This document shows positions 33,113-43,769 of a stretch of DNA of 64,000 nt, one piece after another. Each line of letters opens with the position of its first letter. Position 1 is the first letter of the stretch. Source of the DNA: Tethya wilhelma. Taxonomy: Eukaryota > Porifera > Demospongiae > Tethyida > Tethyidae. A program made the translations under genes and the position numbers. Location: positions 27,131,609 through 27,195,608 of the forward strand of contig CAXIPT010000001.1 in assembly GCA_964030475.1 (NCBI GenBank), read 5' to 3'. The notes under the pieces are model-generated. The model ran no database searches and had not been told where the DNA came from. It saw only the letters and a program-made list of their open reading frames with translations.

Positions 33113-36100
33113 ATGTCAAAGGTGTGTCAGATCAAAAGGGGGTCTTCTTTATGTAATTCTTGTGGTCACAGCAATGGCAACAGATCTACTGTTTGCAAAG
33201 GGTGTGGCTGTCCTATTGCAAAGAGGCAAAAAATCATGCATAGTATGCATACTACTGATATGCACTCTGAGGCTGATTGCTGTGCCAATTGCAATGTCTC
33301 TGCTTTGCTTGTGACTGCGGGGGCCAATGATATTCTACCTCCAGGAAGCCAGGTGTATTCCATACGAATCCGTGAACAAGGACCAGACTACAGGTATAGC
33401 TAATCTATGAAAATTATATACGTGCATGTTTATAAAATTCTCATCACAGTTTGAAAGGTCACAATTTTCTCCAGCATGCGAAAGTAGCATGACATTAATA
33501 ATTATTGTTACTGCAATTATTCCTATTCAAAATGTCAAAATTTACAAAAAGTCTACCTTTTTAGCAAGCTGTACTTCATAAACAGAAGAATTATTTCACA
33601 ATCTGTTCAGTATAACTAAAAAAATATTATTATTATTATTACTATATCACTTATAATGCTCACTAACATGCACTGCCAGGTGTTTTGTTACAAAAGTGGA
33701 TGAAAAGTGGGAGTGTCACTACAATGACTGCATGCTAGCTGAAGCATGTAGACAGAGATCTCAGAGTACTACATTACCATCTAGCCCCTATGTATGTGAC
33801 CACATTAAGAAAGCAATGGCTTCACCAGATATGGGAGAACCCTTGATACTTGACAAATCAGCATTAGCTGCTGCTCCGTTTCCTCCAGCAATAAAAGCTG
33901 AGTTTGAAGCACACATCATCAATGGTTCTACTGGACTTGTGCAACGAGTATCGAAAACAAGTTTTGTTCTAGTGAGCACCGTCTCTTCTAAGTCTCCACT
34001 TGGACTAATTCATGTGCGTACCACACCAAGCAAATTCTTTGTGTGCACATGTTCCCAATATAAGAGACCGACAAAGTTGGCATCAGTGACAACTGCTCCC
34101 AAGCTATCAAAGAGATGTTGCCACATTTATCTCTTCTTATGGGCAATTCTTTCAAACCAAACCTTAAGAAGAGAATATTCTGAATCTGTGGAATTGCTTG
34201 AATGTAGAGGTATAAAAAATAATAATAGTGTATATTGTAGCTATATAGGCACACATGTGCATGTCCATAACTATAATAATTACATCTATATACTTGGGAT
34301 CAAACACATGCATTTATAGAGAGTCATTCACAGCTAGCCACTGTTAGCAAATCTGGACAAGATGGAGAATGTAGTGTAGATGACACACTAAGCTGCTCTG
34401 GATCCACATCAACACTTTCTGAAGCTGAGTCAGATGCTGGAAAAATCACAAAAAAATCAATGGATAAGCGTAAGATTATAATTATTTTTATAGTGATTCT
34501 CAGTCTATAAATTATTAGAGTATTTTAAATGCATATAACTGAGTAAAATGTATTATAAATAATTGTGCACAGAACAAACATTGAAATCTAGAGAACTTAG
34601 CAGCAAAGCATTGCGATACCGCTTACAAGCAATTCCAGAGAGTGCACATGATGAAACGATTCAAAAGATTTTTTCAGAAATCCAGATGATGAATGCTAAC
34701 ATGCTCATGCAAAATCAACTTCCTTCAACTAGCATTCAAAAGGTATAATGATTATGTTCTAATATTAATAATAAGTTAATTCACATCTTGCATGACAGAA
34801 AGGAATTCAGACTATTATACTGCAAAAGGTGTGAATTGATTATATACTAGCCATTACACTTATCTGTATCGTCATTAATTTTGTCACATACATTGTAGGT
34901 TTGGCCTAGTGTCTATGCTCCGGAGGATGTAAATTGTACGAGTTGTGGAGCTACATTACCACAAGCTACCAAATTGCAGGGTGGTAGAGGGAAATCATGG
35001 CTACTTAACAAATGTGGGTTGAAAGAAGTTGATGTGAAAGTGAAAACATGTTCAAACTGTGGAATTCGTCATGGGTTTGTCCAGTGGAAATCAGGTATAG
35101 TATAATAGAACAATGTTAATAATGATAATTATAGCTACTATTTTAACAGGTGTTTTCAACATCAGCAATAAACTGCTGGTTTCACTTGACATCCTGTACG
35201 AGATGAGAGAACATATCAGTAAAGGAGAGCCACCAGGAAACACAGCAAGTGCAGTCATCACAACAGCATTGTTACAACCATCATCTCCTCACCTTGAAGA
35301 CAGTGAACAAAGGTATCTGACAGAGAAGTTGTACGATGGCTACTTTGCTTTTGAAGTTGTAACTGACAGAGACTGGGATTCAGCAATATGCGGTATTTGT
35401 GGTGTGTGCCCAGTGTTCGAAAGTGGAGATGGGAATGTCAAGAATTGCACACCAATCACAAAAGAAAATGTTGGTCTAAGTTTTTTTTTTTTTTGTATAC
35501 ATATACATAGATGAACTTGGATTACACAAAACTTCTAATTAATTACTTACAGTTGCTGTGGAACTGTGACAAGGAAAATTTGCAGAAAAATGCTCCAGCT
35601 GGGAATGTTGATATAGATAAGTGGTGGAGACAAATGGAGTTGAAAATTCTAGAAGCAGTTGCTTATAAGGATGCATTACCTGAACCAGTCGTAGCGATGA
35701 CCATTGCACCCTGGATACCACCATCAATCCGTGGAAATCCAGTGAATACTGAGTTCATGAAAATGTCAAGTGGATGTGATAGTCTCTCAGCAGAAACATC
35801 TGGATGTCCGAAAACATTGGGAGAGCTAATTAGAAATGGAACTTATAATCCATTATCACCACAAGACAATTCTGTTGAGAACCTCCGTAGAATATGTACA
35901 CTGGTTGATATTCCTCACAATCAATCCACCACCAAAGTAAGCTAAACCAGTAACTGCATGACATTAATGTGTAGTTAGAGTAAACTGATATGGTAGTTAC
36001 TGTTTATACACCTTAATTATTTACAGCCTCAACTTATCAAGAAACTAGAACAACTGCTGAATTTTATTGTTCAAGGGCGAAGTGAATGCCATGTGTTTGA

Positions 36101-37308
36101 AGCTGTACCATGCTGTTCTGGAGGGAAGGTGTTTAAGAATTGCTACCATCAAGTACGTAATATTAATTTAGCATAATTATTGTAAACAGATAAAATAACA
36201 ATGCGTATACTATAAATTTTGAAGGTTATATCAGCATCAAAATTTATCATGCGCAAGGAGAGTACCAGAGATCATGTTGACCTTCTATTATCATGCAAGC
36301 ACTGGCCTCTTGTATATGCTGTTGATATGGCATGTGATGTAGTTGCTCATGTTGAAGTACGTGAACCACAACTAGCAACTGCCATGTGGGGTGAGAGGCG
36401 TGGCTGCTTTCAAAAACCAGTAGCTGGTACTAAGCCAAAAGTGAGTTAATCATTGTTATACTGTTTATCACAAAAATTGATGGATAAAATTATGTATAAG
36501 TATGTTATGTAAAAATTAATATTATTTAATATTACTATAGCAATGCCATTCATGCAGTTCAAGCGCACTTGATGTAGGTTTTATGCAAGTCATTGTAACA
36601 CTGGTTGGTATACTCTTTTAATGGCCAAAGTTCAAACAATGTGATTTGTAGTTTTAACAATGACGACCATTTCATTAAAGCTTTATTGTGTTTTGGGAAG
36701 TGCCGGCCTTTACCAAAAATGAATTGTTTGAGCTTGGCATTGTACCATGCACAGCCCCACTCTTATGCACAATCATAACTGTAATATATTCACAAAGTAA
36801 CCATCACTAATAAATTATAATTATTAATAATTGCATTTAGGTTGTACATGTTAAGGAAGTGAGTAAAGAAGTTCAGAATACAGCATGCAAAATCAACAAA
36901 TCTATGGACCATGATCATGACAGTTATGTCAAAAGGAACATAGTTCATCCTCAAGCATTTACAACAGAAAGATATATTGTTGGCGACAGATTCCATGATG
37001 GTGGCAAAACATCTGGTCATAAGAAAGAAACTTGTAAATTTCACAATATTGATTTATGCCCAGAACTGAAACAATATCAATCAGTAACTTCTGAGGTGAT
37101 AAACTCTAAAATCAAAGCCACTCGACTTCAGAGCAGCAACCAACAGAACTTAGTTCACTACTTTATTTACAATAGGCTGATGGATTATTGGCACAATAAA
37201 AAAATCATTGACAAGCAATATTCAACTATGATTTCTAGAATGAGACCAGGTGAAAATATCGTTAGAGACAAGTTGCACCGGTTTGTTTATGCTAAAATAT
37301 CACATTGA
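33113..37308 (+). CDS. HMGXB3/KDZ-like protein with cysteine clusters and SWIM-like finger
   Basis: Eleven exons can be drawn: 33113-33393, 33680-34209, 34320-34469, 34573-34742, 34799-34828, 34899-35094, 35150-35473, 35553-35936, 36027-36152, 36224-36440 and 36841-37308, about 955 residues. The N-terminus has zinc-ribbon pairs (CNSCG, CKGCGCP, CCANCN). Exon 2 carries a SWIM-like CTCSQYK...CCH. Exon 6 has CTSCG and CSNCG clusters. Exon 7 has ICGICGVCP. The C-terminus has VYAVDMACDVVAHVE, then DRFHDGGKTSGHKKETC and a final helical segment, like the RNase H-type KDZ transposase core. The layout resembles metazoan HMGXB3-type proteins and the CxC clusters reported with KDZ transposases. No HMG box is seen. 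The exon 7/8 phase does not match (one base), so that junction is uncertain. Confidence 0.6.
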
Positions 37309-38212
37309 AAAATTAATGTTGTTATGGTGTGTACGGCATTATGAGCAATTATTGTGTATTGTACAGTGGTATTAACATGTACTAATGTAGGCAGTTTCAC
37401 TTTGTCCATTATTGTACTATAATAGCATTCACTCTGCATTTAATTATGCTTATTTCGACATTCTATGATACTTGTCAAGGCATGGGCATATTACTATTTT
37501 GTTTTTTCCATGGGGTATCCTAGTATGCTCGCATGCCAAGGAATAATAATAATCTTATAGTGCCTACCTCATTACCGCTCTAATAAGTACATGCAATGGT
37601 ATGACCGATTGAGTGTTTATTTTGCTGACCACAATACATTACAAAACAATAACAACAACAACAATAATAACAATTGAGTTACTGCAAGATTACAAACTTA
37701 ATAATGATTGTAGTTGGCACATTATCCCTATGATACTGTACAGGCATTATTACAAATAGCATAGTGAATATACACAGTGCGTAAACCATGGTTGGTCCTA
37801 AATATTCACTATTTAAGTTGTGTCATACTAAATCAGCATGGGCCTGACTGAATCTTGGCTGAATGAAGACTATAATAATAAGTATACATCATAAATACAA
37901 ATTTTTTTGCTATTTTGTACTTTGTGTTTACTAAATTACCTGAAATTCCAACATTTAATTAGGTCTATGTTCCATGTGCAGCACGCAGCACCATAGTCAC
38001 GAAGGTTTTTTTTTCCTTTTGTAATGTGTATGTGCGTTAATGAACACTCTAGCCTAGCCCTCACCAGCTTTCTACCCAACCACCCCAGATGTAGAATAAC
38101 TTTTCTCTTGGAAACAACATTCACAAGCAATAGTCTTTCCCTTGTAGCCCTGAGGGAGAGAAAATATCCTAGTTAAACCCCAGCTGTTTCTGTACTGAGA
38201 CTATGGCAAGTG
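37309..38212. other. non-coding 3' flank
   Basis: AT-rich with small AAC/AAT repeats near 37650. No gene, and no terminal repeat of the upstream gene pair was seen. Confidence 0.4.
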
Positions 38213-38236
38213 ATATATATATATATATATATATAC
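38213..38236. repeat. (AT)n microsatellite
   Basis: About 12 AT units immediately before the 101-bp minisatellite. Confidence 0.9.
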
Positions 38237-38239
38237 AGT

Positions 38240-38600
38240 CACAATTTATTTATACCTGGCCCACGCCCTAGTTTTTACCTCTCTCCGTGTGTCTTTTGAC
38301 CTAAAGCTCCCACCCACCAACCCCAAGATTCTCGTAGTTTCACAATTTATTTATACCTGGCCCACGCCCTAGTTTTTACCTCTCTCCGTGTGTCTTTTGA
38401 CCTAAAGCTCCCACCCACCAACCCCAGGATTCTCGTAGTTTCAAGATTTATTTATACCTGGCCCACGCCCTAGTTTTTACCTCTCTCCGTGTGTCTTTTG
38501 ACCTAAAGCTCCCACCCACCAACCCCAGGATTCTCGTAGTGGCACGATTTATTTATACCTGACCCACGCCCTAGTTTTTACCTCTCTCCGTGTGTCAGGG
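38240..38600. repeat. 101-bp minisatellite, about 3.6 copies
   Basis: Units of exactly 101 bp start at 38240, 38341, 38442 and 38543 (core: TTATTTATACCTGGCCCACG, later CTCTCTCCGTGTGTCTTTTG). The last unit is cut short and followed by unique sequence. The same array and right flank recur at 42278-42735 after the N gap. Confidence 0.9.
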
Positions 38601-38808
38601 TCACAATTCTAGAGCCCTCATAGTCTTATATTAAATTTAATCCCCTATCATACACACAGACATACCTGTTTTTCATCTCTCCTTTATTAGATCTCGTTGA
38701 TCTCAACACTAGCGCTTTGATTATGAATATTCATAATATTTAATGTTTTGTCATGTGACTACGTTGTCCAATAGAATTTGTTTTTTGATATGAGCTGCGG
38801 TACTGTTG

Positions 38809-39095
38809 ACCCTTTCCAGTAAGACAAGTGTGCGTTATTTGGAATCCAAATATTTGCTGCTCTGATTCGCTGCCTGCCTGTTTTACCTGAAGATTTCTGG
38901 TTGTGCTGAAGTCTCTGTAACCAGTTACCGGTACCTTGCAGTCTTAATAGACTACTTTGATACATAGTTGTTATTTTAAGAAGATGAAAAGCAAGTAAAT
39001 TATCTCACAGCCCAAGATACAGCTCTCACTTTACTGATAGCAAAGATTATAGCATAAGCTATAATATCCATGCTGATAGTGTACAAGTAACTACC
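38809..39095 (+). repeat. R-module tail and linker
   Basis: Starts ACCCTTTCCAGTAAGACAAG, the R tail seen at 3920, then the long linker with ATAATATCCATGCTGATAGT shared with 6590-6720. It is interrupted by a TIR element at 39100 and continues at 39989 into H2. Confidence 0.65.
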
Positions 39096-39099
39096 ATAT

Positions 39100-39988
39100 G
39101 TTAGGCTCCAAGGGAAAACCGAACATTTGGGAAATTATTGTTTTTAGAGTAAAATGCGGTTTTAGTTTATTTTGCGTTTTTGCGCGGAATTTTTTTTACT
39201 GCACGGGTGCATTGCGCTACATCTCAGCATGCTCTACGCAAAATTTGAGGGGTGGAGCTGCTTCTGTTGCAGAGATATAGACTGTATTGTTCGCCCTGTT
39301 TATTTTTATTTAGTTGCTAACACGGGAAACTGTTGCTATGCTGTGCAACAGACCATAGTGAATATTAATGAGCTAGGCAGCTGCCACAAAAATGAATTGT
39401 TTATTCGATGTTCTCAGTGCTCTATAAGCTGACTGATCTCAGAATTTTGCTACAGCACATAGGCAGAAAGGTAAGCTAAAGCTTTATACGTGCTTGTCTA
39501 ACCCAAGCGCTTACATACAGTAGCTTTCTACTCGTAAGTATTGCCTGTCCCTGTAGTGCGATCGCGTACAGGTTATTTTGAGGCTTATTTTAGTTCTTGG
39601 AACTCACTATACCTAGAATCTATCTCTCTGCTAGCAAGTGCTCACCTCCTTGAGTCCAATAGCCGTCTCCTGGGTCTTCTTTCCTAGCTACTCGCTTCTC
39701 ACTAAATAATTTTAGTCCCCACGTGGCTGGCTGTGGTAATATTCAGCATGTACTGTACATGATCTAATTAAGATACGGAGAGTATACGGACCGCCCATAG
39801 TTTACATAGCAACAGGTTTACAACTGTTTTATCAGGAAGCCACAGGGCTACTTGCAAGAGCAATATCTGGAAAACTGTGCGCACCAAATTTTGATATGCG
39901 CTTCCTAGAAAGGCCTAGATACATATGGAATAGCTAACTCAAAATTCGCGGAAATTCCCAAACGCCCGGTTTTCGCTTGGAGCCTCAC
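39100..39988. mobile_element. TIR element with ATAT target duplication
   Basis: 889 bp bounded by GTTAGGCTCCAAGGGAAAAC on the left and the inverse of GTGAGGCTCCAAGCGAAAAC on the right, extending to about 35 bp of imperfect inverted repeat. ATAT flanks it on both sides (39096-39099 and 39989-39992). The uninterrupted linker at 6720 reads ACCATATACACAC, confirming the empty site. No transposase frame. Confidence 0.8.
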
Positions 39989-40039
39989 ATATACACACAA
40001 ACTCAACTGTGATGTAGAATTATGAAAAAATGAGAACAA

Positions 40040-40302
40040 ACAAGTGAAAAAAACATTGAAAATGTAATGAGACATAGGAATCGTAAAAAAGAAAGCAAAC
40101 AAGATGGAATGGCTGTTTGAGTGTGTAAAGAATTATTCCTATGGGCAACATGAGGGACTCAACATGGGAAGAGAGTACTACATGCAGCCCACACAGGAAT
40201 GATTCTGCACACACTCAAACAGCCATTCCATCTTGTTTGCTTTCTTTTTTACGATTTGGCCATTCCTATGTCTCATTACATTTCCAATGTTTTTTCACTT
40301 GT
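40040..40302. mobile_element. hairpin module H2, complete reference copy
   Basis: 263-bp fold-back: ACAAGTGAAAAAAACATTG, AGCAAACAAGATGGAATGG, a loop near 40150-40200, and the full inverse arm ending TTTTTTCACTTGT. Confidence 0.85.
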
Positions 40303-40308
40303 AAAACT

Positions 40309-42035
40309 TCACTTACGGAGTTTTGAAACATCATCTTTTTCAATTTTCTTTTTGTTATAGATGTTGTGGAAGGAAGAGAAGGTGAAGGTCGTCTCAAACT
40401 CATCAGCAATATCTTCTGTCCTGCAGGACAGCGCTCTCTGGCTACTGCAATGGGTGCTCGGCAAAGTGTTTTGATGTTGTCGGGCTATTTTGATAGATAA
40501 GTGTGGAAACTGATTTTTTAAAAATGTGTCTATCATTATACCTTCAAGCCCCTACAAATGTGCCTCCATAATATGCCTGCCTCTCAACATTGAAAGAAGT
40601 GAGAGCTTTATCAAGAGAGATAACAAAAGGTCCTTCTTCTTTAGAAAAGCCTTTCTTTATTATCAACTCTTGTTACTTGATTTCATTTTCCTGAGTGTAA
40701 TAATTTTTGTTTTCAAGATTGTAATTGGTAAGATGCTAATGTAGATTTACATGTATTGTGAATTCTTACTGTTGTTCTAAGTTTGCTTTGCAACTTGATT
40801 GCTGCCTGCCTGCAAACGTCAATCTGTTGGAGAGGTGCTCCACGAATGGCCAAGAGGTTTGCTAGCTGTTCTGCGGCATCTGCTTCTTCCTTATCTGTCC
40901 TCACACTCTATTGTAGCTCTGACATTTTGCTTAAAGCACATTAGTACAACTTGAAGGAGTGGACTGTGTCATCTTGACTTGTACGCAGTGCTAACTCAAG
41001 ATCTAATTGGTGAGCCTCTTGTTCCAGCAGTGAAAAAAGACAATAGAAGATCCCCAAGCTGATGTGAAGACCGGGCATAGAGACCAGAATTATTTGTAAG
41101 TCCTTTCTTAATAAAAATTTACCTGTTCAATTGGTATAGAGAAAAAAGGTTCATAGAGAACATTATTGTACTCTTTCACCTTCTTTACATCACCCACTGC
41201 TGCTACAAATCTACTGTAGTCTGATCCCATTGTCTGCAGAGTCCAAACATAGTCGAGACCGTAGAAGGGTCTTGTGCTAATTGAGCAGAAGTTACAGTAC
41301 ACCACAGGCAGCAGTGTCGTCCTGATAAAGGTACATTTGGTCGAGTTCACTCTTCATTGTGTACGTAAGTATATGTATTTGTTTACATACCATTTGCACC
41401 CGTTATCCCATATAGTCTGCAGAGAAGTTCATAGTCACCAGTGATGAAAACATGAACTCGTTTATCCCTAAATGATGCACACCAAGTGGTAATTCTGTGA
41501 CTTCATTGTATTTGTTACCTCCATGTGCATCCATCCAGCTGTTGAACTTGAGTCTGATACTTATCAAGTGCTACATGGAGGTTGACCAGAGTGTCAGGTG
41601 CCTGAAAAGCCGTGAAGATGCAGGTGTTTGTTATGCTGTTTGGAGATGGGGTATTCACAAACTGGAAATTCATCTTAAATGAACTTCCTCCCTTGTCGCC
41701 ACCAATCTTTACCCAAATTTCATCGGAAGGAATATCTTCATCGTGCCATGATAGCTGGTTCAGACTGGATTTGTAAGTTGCCATTGGTATGAATATTTAT
41801 GTATATGTATATTTACGTCTTGTGCGATTCCAGCAATTGGAAGATTTTATCCTTCAATTCTGGAATGTACACCAAAGGAGCTGCTCAGACTTCCTCTCCA
41901 CCTGACTTCTGTGTAAAGGTCAAAGGTGCAGCCTCTCCCTTCAAGTTTGTGGTGATCACATCGTTGGCTAGTTTACGCAGCTTTTTCTCCATGGCAATTG
42001 CGATGTTCCACTCTGCCAACCATCTGTTTAGTTAG
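40309..42035 (-). pseudogene. transposon-like multi-exon protein (GGDKGGSSFKM/PGLHISLG family)
   Basis: Minus-strand exons read RWLAEWNIAIAMEKKLRKLA (near 42000), EIWVKIGGDKGGSSFKMNFQ (near 41690), RVHVFITGDYELLCRLYGIT (near 41430), GSDYSRFVAAVGDVKKVKEY (near 41200), MPGLHISLGIFYCLFSLLEQ (near 41050), then a helical exon at 40904-40780 and a final piece at 40309-40520. I recall this motif order from a large uncharacterised family, repeated in sponge and cnidarian genomes, that behaves like a mobile element. No catalytic triad can be assigned by eye. Lesions are an in-frame TGA near 41895 and, near 41090, TG where an AG acceptor is expected. The 5' end is cut by module R at 42079. Confidence 0.5.
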
Positions 42036-42078
42036 TATAAGTTACTTACTTAAAATTTTACATGTATACTTTCTAATT

Positions 42079-42194
42079 CCCAGTACGGTAGTACTGGGTA
42101 CACAGGAATGGCACGGATGGCCCATTAGCGCAATACAAATATTCACGCGAATAACTCTGCAAAAACTGAGCGCTTAGCACTAAAAGGCTTCTAA
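42079..42194 (+). repeat. module R copy 9, head only, ends in N gap
   Basis: Perfect palindromic head and about 95 bp of the body, then the 83-base run of Ns. Confidence 0.8.
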
Positions 42195-42277
42195 NNNNNN
42201 NNNNNNNNNNNNNNNNNNNNNNNNNNNNNNNNNNNNNNNNNNNNNNNNNNNNNNNNNNNNNNNNNNNNNNNNNNNNN
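42195..42277. other. assembly gap (83 N)
   Basis: A run of N. The sequence after it repeats the 101-bp minisatellite and flank seen at 38.3-38.8 kb. Confidence 1.
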
Positions 42278-42525
42278 TATACCTGGCCCACACTCTAGTT
42301 TTTACCTCTCTCCGTGTGTCTTTTAAACTAAAGCTCCCACCCACCAACCCCAGGATTCTCGTAGTTTCAAGATTTATTTATACCTGGCCCACGCCCTAGT
42401 TTTTACCTCTCTCCGTGTGTCTTTTGACCTAAAGCTCCCACCCACCAACCCCAGGATTCTCGTAGTGGCACGATTTATTTATACCTGACCCACGCCCTAG
42501 TTTTTACCTCTCTCCGTGTGTCAGG
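42278..42525. repeat. 101-bp minisatellite, second block
   Basis: About 2.4 units matching 38343-38600, with a few substitutions in the first unit (CACACTCTAG, TTTTAAACTAAAG). The following 210 bp also match 38600-38808. Confidence 0.9.
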
Positions 42526-42734
42526 GTCACAATTCTAGAGCCCTCATAGTCTTATATTAAATTTAATCCCCTATCATACACACAGACATACCTGTTTTTC
42601 ATCTCTCCTTTATTAGATCTCGTTGATCTCAACACTAGCGCTTTGATTATGAATATTCATAATATTTAACGTTTTGTCATGTGACTACGTTGTCCAATAG
42701 AATTTGTTTTTTGATATGAGCTGCGGTACTGTTG

Positions 42735-43440
42735 TCCAGCTTCTTAGCTAAGCTGCGGGCTTTGTGTGAGGAGTCAAGTGTTAACCTAACTGTTTCACAA
42801 CCTCCTACGAAACGGCTCCGTCTGGAAGGTAAAAAAAAAGACATTTATTATAGTAAACTTTTAAAATAATGTTTAATGCACAGTACCTTCAGCTGCAAGC
42901 TCTTCAGCACATGGTAGGGTACCCAGACGAGGTAGTGGTCGTGGTCGAGGCAGTGGAACAGTTAGAGGAGGCCGTAGTCGTGGTGGAGGAGCTGTAGGTG
43001 GTGGTGGAGACAGGCCGAGTATCTACGGGTACACTGATACCCATCCAACCCTTGGTGGAGACCATCACTGCAAAGAGTGCTTCTGCAGCCCCTGTGTTGT
43101 CGTCTAAGAGCCTTGTTTTCTTGTGGGGCATGGTCCAAAAGATGAAAAAAATATGCATAAGCAGTACCCACTATATAGAAAATTTTGGCGGGTGCTTAAT
43201 GAATTGGGCGTATGGAAGTATCCAAGTTACAAGCTGAGAAAAGCACAGTGGACACGAGAAGACAACCCAAGAGAGATTATGCCTGCATGTGTTCTGAAAG
43301 TAAGTTTGAAGTGTAACTCAAAAGTATACAGAACACAGCACTATCTTTATCAACAGTATATTCGTGATAGATACCCAAATCCTGATGGAATGCCCTATAC
43401 GGACTATCAGTCAGATTATGATGCTTCATATAAAATTTAA
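42735..43440 (+). pseudogene. RG-rich, cysteine-motif transposon-like protein
   Basis: A first exon ending near 42826 encodes PPTKRLRLE, a nuclear-localisation-like motif. The second, from about 42891, is Arg/Gly-rich (RRGSGRGRGSGTVRGGRSRG), then has HHCKECFCSPCVV. An in-frame TAA at about 43105 interrupts it. Beyond it the same frame continues GHGPKDEKN, then YRKFWRVLNELGVWKYPSYK, PREIMPACVLK and IRDRYPNPDGMPYTDYQSD to a stop at 43438. The CxxC-CxC cluster followed by YxxFW, R(E)I-P-C and YP-P-G motifs is loosely similar to the zinc-containing C-terminal domain of P2X7-like proteins; I also recall it as a repeated sponge/cnidarian family. The single stop may be a lesion or a sequence error. 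Confidence 0.4.
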
Positions 43441-43765
43441 AATAGATTTTATTTTACCTCTCTTCTTTATCCTCCATCATCCTATCACCCTCTTTTATCG
43501 TCGTCTACATAAAAAAAAAGAAGAGAGAGAGAGAGTGTGTGTGTGTGTGTGTGTGTAAAATGAATGAAGGTGAAATCTTTTGTAAATGGGGTGGCTTTTA
43601 TAAAAGCCGGATTTGGCAGCGAAGAGTGGTACCAGGAAGGAGCATTGCTAGGGAAGAAGCCAAGAGCACAAGAGGATGACTATCAATGATGAGGGAGGGA
43701 GATTACACCTGCACGTATAATCGAAAGGCATACACAAATTTTGGCATAAAATAATATAATCCAAA
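43441..43765. other. no gene seen, (GT)n and (GA)n tracts
   Basis: Contains a purine run and (GT)11-like tract at about 43520-43556. Nothing else supported. Confidence 0.5.
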
Positions 43766-43769
43766 ATGC

